The position numbers were made by a program, and so were the translations under genes. From assembly GCA_035235625.1 (NCBI GenBank), contig CP141148.1, positions 25,979,057 to 26,043,056 of the forward strand: a DNA stretch of 64,000 nucleotides, read 5' to 3'. This document shows positions 27,862 through 39,733 of the stretch, one piece after another (the first letter of the stretch is position 1; every line of letters starts with the position of its first letter). The DNA is from Saururus chinensis (taxonomy: Eukaryota > Streptophyta > Magnoliopsida > Piperales > Saururaceae). The notes under the pieces were generated by a model. It saw only the letters and a program-made list of their open reading frames with translations. It searched no databases and was not told the DNA's origin.

Positions 27862-28315
27862 TTCAAGGTGTTAATAGATTGTAACTACCTTGAAGTCAAA
27901 AGAAAATTTTTAAAACTAACATTTTATTTATAAACATTCTCATACATATTCACATAACTGCAAAAGTAGTATGTTAGACACACATGCCAAAAATATTGAC
28001 AAAGTGACTATACTACGTAAAAGCCTAAACACAAATATATTTTCTTTTTCATGGTCGGGGGAAAATCTTTCACACAAAGATTTTCCTCATCGGACACTGA
28101 TAAAAGTAGTACCCTTGCTGCTCACAAGAGACAAAAATCTCTGGCAGATGCTCTGTGTACCACATATGCCCTTTGCCCTTGGGCATGGTCATTTTTTAGC
28201 TATCATGTGGTACAAAGAGCCTCCGATATGTGTCATTTTTTATTTTCCCATCATTATTTTAAAATTGTCAAAACAAAACATAACATTAGTAAAGTCATCA
28301 AAATTAAAGAGAGAA
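27862..28315. other. Leader remains of the Tekay-like element or unassigned
   Basis: AT-rich sequence upstream of the gag ATG. I looked for an iMet primer site (GATACCA on the plus strand) and saw none. No gene. Confidence 0.4.
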
Positions 28316-29250
28316 AAGTCCTAGGGTAAGGGGAGGCTTCGATTGCCATCTCCACACCTAAAAGAGTGAAAAGTTCCGGGGTAAGGGGAGGCTACGGCTA
28401 CCATCTTTGGGCTTCAAAGCGAGAATGTCCTTAAGGAGGGAGAGGCTCCAACCACCACTACTTTTGAAAATTTGAGGGGAGTAAGAGTTTATGGTTGAAT
28501 GACTCAAATGTCTGCTTATGTAAATAAATGTATATTTTCCTTAAGTCATTGACTTGTATGGTTTTGAAATTGTGCACAAATACATGTTATGAATGTTTTA
28601 AAATGATGTTGAACAACTTATGATTGTTTGATGAATTCTTCATCGGTTTTGGGTCTTCGACTTTTTTGTATTCAGACTTTTGGATTTGAAAGCTAGTTCT
28701 TTGGTTGGAAAACCTTGAACTATCGAAGTTATGACTCCTAGATGTTGCCTACTAAGGCATATGGCATGCTCATGAATTGAGATATCGTGATAAAGTCCCT
28801 TTCATTACAATCCTGATGCCCCACAAGTACATGTGATATATGTCACTTTGGTATAGGCAGCATTATGTGAATGAATGATTTATTCAGCTTATCGAATTCT
28901 ATGAATGAATGATTTATCTAATTTTGTGAATGATTCATGAAATTTCGTAAAATAATGATTTGTTTGATTTTTCAGCGCTTTTACTTTCTACATTGACTTT
29001 GACATATGAATGCACTAAATTGAAAAATACTTAAACATTACGTATATGATGTTATGCTTGTTAAATGGACTTAATTTTTAGGCATCACTATGTCTAGATT
29101 AGATCTTATTAGAATAACATTAGAAATACTATCCAATAAGTATGTAGGCAACTAACATATGACAATGTTGGCTTGATCCTAAAAATGGTATATAATTAAT
29201 CTTTTTATTCTTTTTGAAATATGTGCTCAAGGATTGTTACTACTCCCGCA
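28316..29250 (+). repeat. Plus-oriented gypsy LTR fragment with subrepeats
   Basis: 28320-28450 holds about two and a half copies of a unit of about 60 bp built around GGGTAAGGGGAGGCT. Near 29140 stands GTATGTAGGCAACTAA. The same two markers occur in the same order, on the opposite strand, in the solo LTR at 59.1-61.0 kb (CCTCCCCTTACC repeats and GTTGCCTACATAC). The fragment is therefore a related LTR in the other orientation. Its ends are not resolved. Confidence 0.55.
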
Positions 29251-29780
29251 CATGGATGAGGATCATGGTGTTTGACTAAAGAATTTTATGACTATAATTT
29301 TGAACTTGGGTCAGGTTTTGCCCTGTGTTTGAGGGGCCTTCTCACCTGAAGAGTTATAGTTTTTGTGTTGTCTGGCAATCGGCTAGCACCATCACTAGCT
29401 CGAGTTGACCACCAATACACTCCTCCAACTGAGCAATTCTCAGGCTCTAGCCAAACTCCATTTAGACCAATCCCATGTCTGATCATACCCGCCACTCTCT
29501 TTGGCACGACATTGCTCTCGGCAGACCCTTGTGCATCACTGTGGGCCTAAAATTCTCTGGACAAAGTGCAGTTAAGCCCTCTGTCTTGCCGATAATACCT
29601 CTAACATTCCCTAAACCCTAAGGACAACAATGCTCTTGAATAGGCAATGCCTTTGGCTACCAATTCCATCGTCGTTGTTGCCACCGTCGTATGCTCGCCT
29701 TCAAATTATATTACTTTAATAAGGGAAAAAATTAAAATCAGAATAACTTAATTAGGGTAACCTATATCCTTAAAGCGACC
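29251..29780. other. Unassigned spacer between transposon remains
   Basis: Mixed-composition sequence with two short overlapping open frames near 29290-29550 that match nothing I recognise. Confidence 0.4.
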
Positions 29781-32700
29781 AATCATTCCAAATAGCGATT
29801 GCATGACACTTGAAGCAATTGATGATAACTCTCGGCTTTGTTTTATACAGTGTGTAATCAAGTACTAGATCGATCATTTCATTTAACTATCTATCCAGCG
29901 ACCGATCATTTTATCTATATTTTTACTATTTTCCCCTTTTTCCCTAAAACCTTTTGAAACCCTTCAAATCAGTTTTAAAACTTGTTTAAGTGATTTGGTA
30001 TGCGAATGCGATCTGAATAAGGTTAAAAAACCTTCAACATTCTTCAATCTCTTGTCTTGATCCATAAGAACATGTCTGCTCCTATTTTTCAAGTCAGTCA
30101 ATTCTAAATTTAACTCAACCATAACATCTCAAATCAGATTCTAATATGAATTACAAACACAAGGTTTATAGACAAAACTTTGACAAAAAAATTAGCCAAT
30201 AACCTTGACATATGACTCATATGTTCTTACAATCTCACCCTTTGGCTTTTTCATATCAAAATACTACATATTTGAAAATATAATTACTAACTCTTGATAT
30301 AGTGCATTGACTTTCAAATTGTAAAAAATATAACGACACTACAAAGACTTAACCCAGACTCATTTAACATAACTCATTTATTTGGAATTGAGCTCGAAAA
30401 ACCTTATATAACCCTGTACCTAACCTGCACACTTAAAATCAAATTAATTTGCATAGTACTGTTTAATCAAATAAAGATAAGCATTTCGATTTTTATTAAT
30501 CACTTCTCCCCCTTTTCGATATAAATAGACAAAAAGTTAAAGCAATAATTAATAAAAATACTCATTAAATTACATCAAGTTAAAATTATCACAAAGAAAC
30601 ATGAAAATATATAAAATAATTAAACCATCACATGTTTATCACATATTCCAACATAAAATCAGTTTCAAGGTACATCTCATAGTCAAAATAAAACATAAAT
30701 GAACTGAACAAGTTTTCACCGAAGGAATACATAAAAAATGATACAAAACAAATAGAAAAATCAGTCAACAACATCGTCATCATCATCATCACTCTGCTCC
30801 CCCTCATTGTTTGCATGTGAAAATCGGGCTCTGAGCAAATGATCAATGTTTATAAGCCTTTGAAACACTAGCCTAGGTTAACCTAAGTAGGTAGCCCATC
30901 CTCATCATCTTTAAAAGGACAATTACATTATCTAAAGAGATATTAAAATACAAAAGACTCAAAAACATTAAAGAACATTGCACAAAATTTTCGTTTCTTT
31001 TGAATTCTACAAAGATATCTTGCTAAAGATCCTCTAATTTTATCACCTATACTGCATTAAAATCCAAACACCTAAGTCAACTTATGTTTAAGACATATCT
31101 CTTGTTGTTCATACACAAAAGTCAATTGAGTCTCAACATGATGTGTACGAGTTTTTAAAATAAAAAAATTACAACATCAAACAACAGAAAATCAAATTGA
31201 TCTTTACTTTCCTTGGTGTATCCTCCTTTTAGTTAAAGTATGTTTGACTACTAATCATGTTGCTTTTCATCTTGAAAAAAATCAATTTCAATATGTCTCA
31301 AGAGCAAAACTTATCAAAAACAGAAACAAAGCCAATTGCAAAACCAAGCAAAAGCTACATTTTTTGTGTTTTTTTATCATATTCTATTTTTTAATTAAAA
31401 AACTATGAATTAAAGACATGTAAAAACAAAGTAAAATGTGATAAAACCCAAAAAAAAAAGAATGTCTAAATGATAGAAAGAATTAAATCATGAACACAAA
31501 TAAAAATCTCTTAGAGATGTGAGACACCTTAGCCTTTCCATGCTCTTCCTAAGGTAGACTTTCTTGTTCTTCCTAATTGATACTTCAAAGCTTGAAAATT
31601 AATGTTCTTCACCCACACTCTCTTCATACACTTGGTGGGGCAACATAGGGGTAATGTGCTTCTTCTTATTCTTCTTTCACCCAAATTTGAAAGGGTAACT
31701 CTTAGGATATTCTCTGAGAGTATAGGTCTCACGATGACAAATGTCACACACACCCACAATACTAAAACCTATCCTTCCTCCTTTCACTCTTGACCTAGAT
31801 GAGTTGGGTACTATCTTAGGGTCTTTATAACTTTCTTTTGCCTTTACAAAGATAGTAGGTTTTGTTAAGGGCTTAGACAAACAATTCCTAAAACCTAAGC
31901 CCATTTTGTTGGTTTGACTAATGCTAAACATAGTCTCCAACTTCTTTTTCTCACCCTTGAAACCATCTAATTTATCTTTAAAGAACATGAGTTTTTTATT
32001 GAGAGCACTAGATTTCTCTTTCTCACTCTATAGGTCTTTCTTAGGTTCATGCACCTCTCTTTTAAGTTTGTTATCCAACTCTACTAACCTATTTGCCTCT
32101 TGAGAAGACAAAACAAGTTCATCCTCTTTCTTCTATAACTATCTTTCAAGGCTTTTGATTTTCTTAGTTAACACTAAGAATTGTTGTATGAATCCCTAAA
32201 ACTCATGAAATCAACCTCAATCTTTGGGTACCCTTCAAGAAAAGTGACTCATGAGAACCTTCTTTCGAACCATCATCCTTCACACTTGCATGGAAGATAG
32301 TATAATTACACGGTTCTTCTTCTTCTACTTTAGAAGAGCTCTCATCATAGTAAGTTGCTTGAAACAATTTTTCCTTTTTCCTATAATCAAACCCCTTTGA
32401 TTTCTTGGGCTTATCATAAGTAGAATTGTAAGAATTAATATAAGGAAAATTAGCAATAAAGTGGCCTAACTTACAACATTCAAAGCACTTCAAATTCTTC
32501 TTGTCTTGTTTTGTTTGCCTCTAATATCTCTTCTTTCATTGCTTCTTCCCAAAATTTTGTCACTTATTACCAAATCTAAAGTTCTGAGTTTTTATATATT
32601 TCTTGAAGTTTTTAGCCAATAAAACCATTAGTTCATCATTATTTTCAAACTCTTCATATTCATCTAAGGGGTTTAACATGTTATTTTTCTTGGAAGTTCT

Positions 32701-33381
32701 TTTAGATGCTTTTAGGGTATTTTGTTTTCCTTTGGACTTTTTAGACAACTCATTTTTGTTCTCATAAGACTCTACTTGCATGTCAAAGGTTCTAATGTTC
32801 CCAACTAGCTCCTCAATGTTTAAGGTATCAATTTTCTTAGATTCATTAATGACAACCACCTTAATTTTAAATTTAGAGGACAAGGACTTCAATAACTTTC
32901 TTACAACAAGGTAATTAAGGCTCTCCTAGTTTAGAGGACAAGTGATTGATCGATTCATGAGAGTGATCGATTGATGACTCTCATCTTCATTTTACACAGG
33001 GTAAAATCAAGTACCTGATTGATCATTTCATTTAACTATTTGTCCATCAAAATCGATCGTTCTATCTATATTTTTACTATTGTGCCTTTTTCCCCCTAAA
33101 ATATTCTAAAACCCTTGAAATTACTTCCAAAACTTGTCTAACTGTTTTTGGTATGCAAATATGATATAAATAAGCTTCAAAAACCTTCAACATTCTTCAA
33201 TCTTCTATCTTAATCTATAAAAACACATCTCCACCTATTTTTCAAGTGAATTCTAAATCTGACTCAACAACAACAACCTCAAATCATATTCTAAGACTCA
33301 ATACGTACACAAGATTTATAAACATAATTTTGACAAAGAAATCAGTCAATAACCTTAACATATGACTCATATGTTCTTACA
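29781..33381 (-). mobile_element. Pol-less SIRE-like Ty1/copia relic with both LTR remnants
   Basis: Two direct repeats of about 450 bp flank a gag relic: left about 29781-30231, right about 32940-33381. Both end on the plus strand in ATATGTTCTTACA, which on the minus strand is an LTR start TGTAAGAACATATG. The left copy is preceded, in minus-strand order, by the purine tract CCAAAGGGTGAGAT (30232-30245), so it is the 3' LTR. The right copy is the 5' LTR. The primer site and gag N-terminus are missing next to the right LTR, implying a deletion at about 32.93 kb. LTR outer ends are approximate and no TSD was found. Confidence 0.7.
31529..32950 (-). pseudogene. Copia gag relic (UBN2-type core, zinc knuckle, coiled coil)
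   Basis: Minus-strand order: LLKSLSSKFKIKVVVINESK and LNIEELVGNIRTFDMQVE (UBN2 gag core, 32.93-32.56 kb), then MKCFECCKLGHFIANF (a zinc knuckle whose last Cys is Phe, about 32.49 kb). Next come KKEKLFQATYYDESSS with an acidic tail, coiled-coil-like sequence, and LETMFSISQTNKMGLGF (31.95 kb). A second Cys-rich stretch (CDICHRETYTL, 31.7 kb) follows. This matches the SIRE/Maximus gag layout. Where protease and pol should follow there are only about 1.3 kb of non-coding sequence to the purine tract. Confidence 0.75.
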
Positions 33382-33730
33382 GAGTTAAGTGACATAAGTT
33401 TCCCTGACAGACTAAAGTTTTTGAACGGGCCTAGCTTTGGTTTGGTTATCAAAATATTATAAGATAGGAGGTTCTCATAGCATAATTGCACCTACATAAA
33501 TTATATAATTTAAACTTGAATAGTAAGCAAAACTAATATGATAACTTTGTGAGTATGATACCTTAAGGTTCAACAAAATAAGCTCTATGTTTGAGTCATC
33601 CAATGATTAATTAGCTTAGCACTTTTTATGTCTAGGCATGGTGTTTATCCTGCGGGATGTTATCTTGGTACTATATTTAAGCCTAAATGTTTGATGTTTG
33701 GTTAAGAGCTTTGTATGTTTTAACTCATAA
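33382..33730. other. Older flanking sequence split by the solo LTR
   Basis: AT-rich sequence that continues, across the solo LTR, at 37337. No gene. Confidence 0.4.
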
Positions 33731-33735
33731 TTGTC

Positions 33736-36700
33736 TGTCACGACCCTGACTTTAAAAGTATTTTTAAATAGCACAACGGTAAGTAGCGAGAATTTTTTTT
33801 CTTTAAATACAAAACAAACCCTTCTATTAAATATTCAGGTCATGATAACTGGGGTTCACAAATACGAATATCAAATCATATGATATTATTTAACGTCTGA
33901 AAATTCATAAAGACCAGCTTATCCATGTAAGTACAAGTCCATCACCCGTCTGAAAATAAATAATAAGTTGACTCTCACAATAAAGGTACACTAACGTACC
34001 GGAGTTGCAGAAACGCGGAAACCTCTTATGCTTGCCTGCCTTGGTCTCAATGTCATCGTTTGGAGAATCTGCAATAAAGCAAACCAAACAACAACCACAA
34101 TGGAGCATCTCCGCCTACAGGAGAAGAGCTTCCAAAGGACAAAAGGTTTTATTAATATTTTTTGGATCTGGCCAACATCACCTGATGTTAGTTGCCTACG
34201 TACTCATCAGACAACATCTCTAATGTTTCTAACAAGATCGGATCCAGACGTAGTTCTGCCTAGAAACTACTCTATCCTACGAAGCATAGCATCGCACATG
34301 CAATGCTTAGATATTTTTAACCTACATTTTAGTAAGTCCTTTCACTGTTCCACTTGTCTAATTAACAAGCAATATCAAACATTGTTATTAATTATCTCAC
34401 ATCCCTTGTTCAATAATTAAAACTATCAAATCTGTAACTCAGAGATAACTCGCCCTTCAAGAAACCTCCAAACATAGTACTCCAACCTTGGAGTGGACTG
34501 CTTAACAATAGCTTGACCCAAATCCCTAGGGCTCTCAATAGCGTGCCACGAATCTGGAGAAGAGGATCCCAACTGTGCTCATGGACACAGATTGGCGAGA
34601 AGCACAAGCCTTCCATGATGCTCATACAACTCCGCTTTTTGTATGTACTAACTAGTCTCGGGAAGACCTACGGTAAAGACCCTCTGGTCAATACCCAAAC
34701 CGTCATGGCGATGGAGAAACATATCGCAATCTCCAGCATCCCAACTCTAGGAGAAAATGTCTCATAAGACATTACTAATATAACCATAGAAGCCTGAGGT
34801 CCTTATGACCATTGACTCCCCCAAATATCTGAAACTTAGACTAGATTATTTTTATCCAGTCAAGTAACCACTCAACTATGTAGGTCCTCTTTACCTTGTG
34901 AATCGGCCCACAAAATAGCTCATCCACTGAGCTATGACTCAAAGAACAACCTAAAATCACCCTCAGTTCATTAACCAAGGTAAGATTCTAAGTTAGGGCC
35001 TTGTTCACTCCATGAACTGGTCCCAACCCTAAAGAGGGTATTTTAGTCATTATCTTAATTAGATGTTCTCCCTCCAAACCAACATCAACCCATGTCTCTT
35101 GATTAATCTTCATTAATCTTAAGTTACTGATATGAATCAATGCATCAATATCAAAAACATACATCATCATAAATAACATGCAATCATACAAATATATAAA
35201 TAATAAACGGAGGCCCATTGCATTCATTTGTAGGGCTAGGGCTCAGAGAATTCAAGCCTAATATGTAAATTACATATTCCACGAGTGACGTATATAATGC
35301 CCTAGTGGATTTCTGCGTTGTGTTACGGACACGTGCAATACACTGCCCTAAACCCTGAGAATTAGGGTTTTCTATTGGTTTCCCGTGACACTGTGACCTA
35401 TCAAGGTCTTCGTGTCACTTACCGGTCACACCCCTTCCTTTTGAAGTCATTTATAGGGTACCTTAACTCTTGATTAACTAGGTTATTCGTTTCGATGGAA
35501 ACAGAATATATTGCCCCTTAAGGGCATTAGGGTAATTCTACCACTTAGGGGTATGCTACCCTCCCTTAAGTCATTAGGTCATCTCACTACCTTTTTTTTA
35601 TTTTAAGTTATTAACCTCTTAGAAGGCTCCACTCTCAAATTGACTTGCACTTCCATTCACATGAATGTGGGCGGGTCCACTCAAAGGGTATTTCTGTCAT
35701 TTGGTTTAAGGCCTTAATGACATCTAATGAGTCCAAAATTAGGGTCAAGGGTACTACTTGACTTCATGGACTCTATGTAATTTTCCTGGCATGTTACGGG
35801 GTCGTGAACCCCTTGAACAGACCTAGGTTGTCTTAGTGGTTTACGATTAAACCTAGGGCAAAAGGGTCAAGTAGCCATTCTCTGGGATTTTTATTCACTA
35901 AGAGATTTAGCCTAAAATTTGGTCACCAATTGGACTATCACTGAGAATTTTCCCAATTTTTAAATCAACTCCTAGGCCCCTAAACCGGGCCCTCGAACTC
36001 GGGTAAGTGATTTTCACATGATGATTTAACTACCAAGGGTAGAAAGGTTATTTTATAGTCTTTGAGATTTTTCCCAAGTCTGAAACTTGGTCCAAATACT
36101 CCCAAACCTCTCAAGGTCCATTATTATTTTTATAGAATTATTTTAACACTTTTAGCCCCCTAAACCAGACTCGATTCAACCCATCATTATTTCTCTTTTT
36201 TTTAAACCGACCTGGACCGGGTCGGTTTGGGTTGACAAGTTGCGGGTCGTCTTCCCCGCGTCCGGCCAATGGCGTATTTGCCTCTGGCGGCGCCGCCACT
36301 TGCCGTCATGGCCGGGTGGCGGGTTGGGGTCCACCAGATCGCCGCCAGGCAGCGATCACAATGGGTCTGGCCCCCGCCGCTGCCTGGTGGCCGGAAAGGG
36401 CCAAGGTTGCCCTTTTTTTTATAACTATGAGGCGGCAGCAGAAGCCGCCGCCGCCATAGCCAGGGCTGCATCCACCCAAGCTGCCGCAGCCGGGGCTGTT
36501 GCAACCCAGGCAGCCGCAGCCTGGCCGGCGCAGCCATGGCGAGCGTGGCCATACCTACGCAGCCCCGCCCTATGTTTACTTTTTTTTAACCACCGGCGGC
36601 CTGCGCAGCATCAGGCGAATCCGCCGCCGGAGCCAGGGCCGCTGCAGTCGAAGCTAGGGCCATCGCGACCAGAGCTAGGGCCGCCATGTGGCTCCAGTCC

Positions 36701-37331
36701 GACCACTGTTCCGGTGACCATAAATCGAAGTACTGTTCACGTTTATGAACAATATATGCAGAAATATTTGCAAAACAGAAACTACTATAGTTTTTTCTAC
36801 AAATTAATTAGAAAATTTCATAATAATAACAACCTGAAATCCTACCTCCGTGGCCGAGTTGATGTCAATTCACCACCGGCGGAGCCTTGCCGTAGGTTCA
36901 CCGAAAATTTCTCTCATCTCCTTCACCGTCCCCAAAAACTCCTCTTCTATTAGCCCTAATTCGCCTTTTATAGGTATGGGATTAGGGCTCCTAATCCCAT
37001 GAGAAATTAGGCCTCAAAAACCCAATTTTGGAATAGTAATTGATCGGGCCTGTATCGTAACTTAAACGGACAGTTCGTGCATTCAATTTGGGTAAACAGG
37101 TCCTACACGATATGTTCAACTTCAGACGGTCGTTTCTCCCTCATCCGGACTCTGATTCGCGCATTCTTGGTGGCATTTTGAAGCTCTTTCTGTCTATTTT
37201 CCATCAATATATACTTTAGCCACCACTTCCTAACTAATAATTAATTTATTCCCATGGGAAGATCAAGGGGTCCTACACCTTAATTTCCACGTGTACGACT
37301 TCAAGAATTTAGAAAATTCCCGGACGTTACA
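33736..37331 (-). mobile_element. 3.6-kb solo LTR of a gypsy element, perfect TSD
   Basis: The unit is bounded by TGTCACGACCCTGA (33736) and CCCGGACGTTACA (37331), with an exact 5-bp duplication TTGTC at 33731-33735 and 37332-37336. There is no internal domain, so it is a solo LTR formed by LTR-LTR recombination. Both ends can be read as TGT..AC, so strand is inferred from resemblance to the Tekay-like 3' LTR. An unusual GC-rich, CpG-rich block of about 500 bp lies at 36200-36720. A second, diverged copy is at 46.1-49.2 kb. The long open frames in the GC-rich block are not credible genes. Confidence 0.88.
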
Positions 37332-37336
37332 TTGTC

Positions 37337-38250
37337 ACTGTATGATTTTGCCATGTGGCACTGTATGATTTGGTCTGAATGTTGCATTGTATAATTTTTG
37401 TTCTTAATAGGCACTGTATGACTCAAAAAAAGTGGACATTTTTACTCTTAAGTAAGTAGCATCACGGATTTACTCTTACTCATTAAATCATGAGTCCCAT
37501 GAGCATAGGTGTGTCTTGCCTTTGGGAAAGTCTATAGTGTTTAGTTGCTCCTTAGAGGTTAAGGTAATGCCTCAGTGACATTCCTTCCTATCGACATTAG
37601 AGTTGATTAAATTGTAATGAGCTCTAGGAGTCGATAGTAAGTGTACGAGTAAGAGTAAGACTATATGAGTAATAGTAAGATTGTACAAGTACGAGTAAGA
37701 TGGTATGTGTACGAGCAAGATTGTAAGTATAAGAATTTGAATAAGACATTATGAGGAATATTGTAGTACATATGAACAGAAGAGTTGCATGAGCATCATG
37801 GAAGGCTTGTGTGTCTTGCTATTTTTGTTCATGACAATAATTGGGACCCACTTCTCTAGATTCTTGTAGGTCATAGGGACTTGAGTTAGGCTACTATGTG
37901 AGCATTCATGCTTTTAAAAAGTTGAAAAAGAATATTTAGGAATTTTTTAGAGAATTGATTAATCGTTAGATTGGTTGTTTAATTTCACACTCATGTTGGA
38001 TGAAAACACTTAAGTATTACATGTACAATATTATACTTTATGAGATGGAATTAGTTACTAAGCAAAACTATGTATGAAGTTAATCTTGTTGATATGACAT
38101 GAGATGCAAGTCAATGGGTATGTAGGCAACTAATATCTTGATGATGTTAGACCTAAATAATAATAGTTAGTTCTTTTGAAACTTTGCTCTTGAGGGAGGA
38201 GATGTTTCATTATTAATTGGTCATTGCTTGTTGCAATTAGTTGGGAATTT
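37337..38250 (+). repeat. Gypsy LTR fragment with short tandem repeats
   Basis: 37337-37425 has three copies of a CACTGTATGATT-type unit. 37620-37740 has about five copies of a unit of about 20 bp like GTACGAGTAAGATTGTA. Near 38130 is GTATGTAGGCAACTAA followed by GATGATGTTAGACC, matching the fragment at 29140. The block is thus another plus-oriented LTR remnant, into which the 3.6-kb LTR probably inserted. Confidence 0.55.
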
Positions 38251-39733
38251 GTACTAGTACGATTTTTGCTTAAAATGGAGTAGTTAAGCAATATTACACT
38301 CAGATATTAATTCTCGAACATTGATTGTGAGATATTTAGTGAAATTATTTAATATTAATTGTCAACTCTAACAAGTGAAAAAATTAAATGACTTGCATAA
38401 AATGTAATGCATATTAAAATTATTGGCTTTGTTTAGCTATCCTACAGGTTTTTGTTCTTGTCATGTTCTTCAAGCAAGGACAAGCAAGACCAGATCAAAC
38501 AGCTTGAGATTAAGGACAACATGGCACTAGTAAGATCTAGTTTCTTATTTATACAATTTAGTGAGTATTTGTAATAATGACAGAAAAATCAACATTACGT
38601 GGTTGTTTATTTTTAGAATGCTCTATTTGTAAAACCCTATTATCTTGACCTAAATAGTTAATCAAACTGTTTACTTCAAATTTAAGAAAAGAAAATTTCC
38701 TAAGAATTTACTTTTTATGCTATTTAAAAAGATTTTAAAATTCATATTGTGACAAACCATAAAATGTTTAGCAACGAAGATGTAATACTTTCCATAAAAT
38801 ATACTTTTTTGCAATGTAATTGAACTTTCTCAAAGCTCTATAGTAGCATAGTGGATTCTTGAGCATAAAAAAGCCAATAATTTGGTTCAGCCCTAACAAA
38901 TGTGGGCCTTCTTCACCTTCCACCTAAATGCCTAAATGGAAAAGGTGGGAAGAAATGACAAGAAAATATTAGACCATAAATTTTAAAGTTTTTCATGCCC
39001 TCTTCTGACAATGAGCCCAACACAAACTATGCATAAGAGCCATTAATATTCAAATCCACAATGCATACACTAGCACGCATTAGCCTATAATACTTGCACT
39101 AACATGTGTACAATCAATCTCATAGATGATTAACTCCCATGCGTACCTTACACTAGGCTCATTGTTAAAAATGAGCATAAAAAACGCAAAAGGGATAATA
39201 GACGTGGGAGATCATTTCGGTCATGGTACTAGGAAATGTAAGGGCCGTTAATATTGTCTTAAAAAGTGGCATCTAAAACTGCAAACCACAGAACAATGAA
39301 TAGTAATTTGCAACTGGGAACAGCATATAATCTTTCTTTACAAGCGTTCCACCCAATGTTCGCAATAGAGCTATACATCTTAGCTACTTTCCCACATTAA
39401 TTTTGCCCATTTATTAAAAGGAATAACCACACCCACCTGATACACAATGACTCAACTAGGTGCAACAAATCACCAAGTGCCACAGATTTGGCCGCAATTC
39501 AGTGTCACAACCAAACTAACCAAAAATAAAAAACCTGAGAAAAATGCAGAAAGATGCCCCTCTCCAACTTTGCTGCAGAGTATGCATTCACTCATGTTAT
39601 GCGATCAACTTTGCTGCAAATGAATTTCAATTTCCATAGTCATATCTAAAATATGTGATCAACAAAACGAGCCTTCACCATCTGATCTAGGCGTCCATCA
39701 TTGCTGCAATCTGGGTCAAGGCCAAGGATGACT
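38251..39733. other. 3' flank of PTEN1, no gene recognised
   Basis: AT-rich intergenic sequence without a supported gene or repeat. The 3' UTR and poly(A) region of PTEN1 must lie in its right part (below 39734). Confidence 0.5.

Noticed and set aside
36240..36953. Open frame of 237 codons
   Set aside because: It lies wholly inside a TSD-bounded solo LTR, in its GC-rich block, and encodes Ala/Pro-rich low-complexity sequence without a domain.
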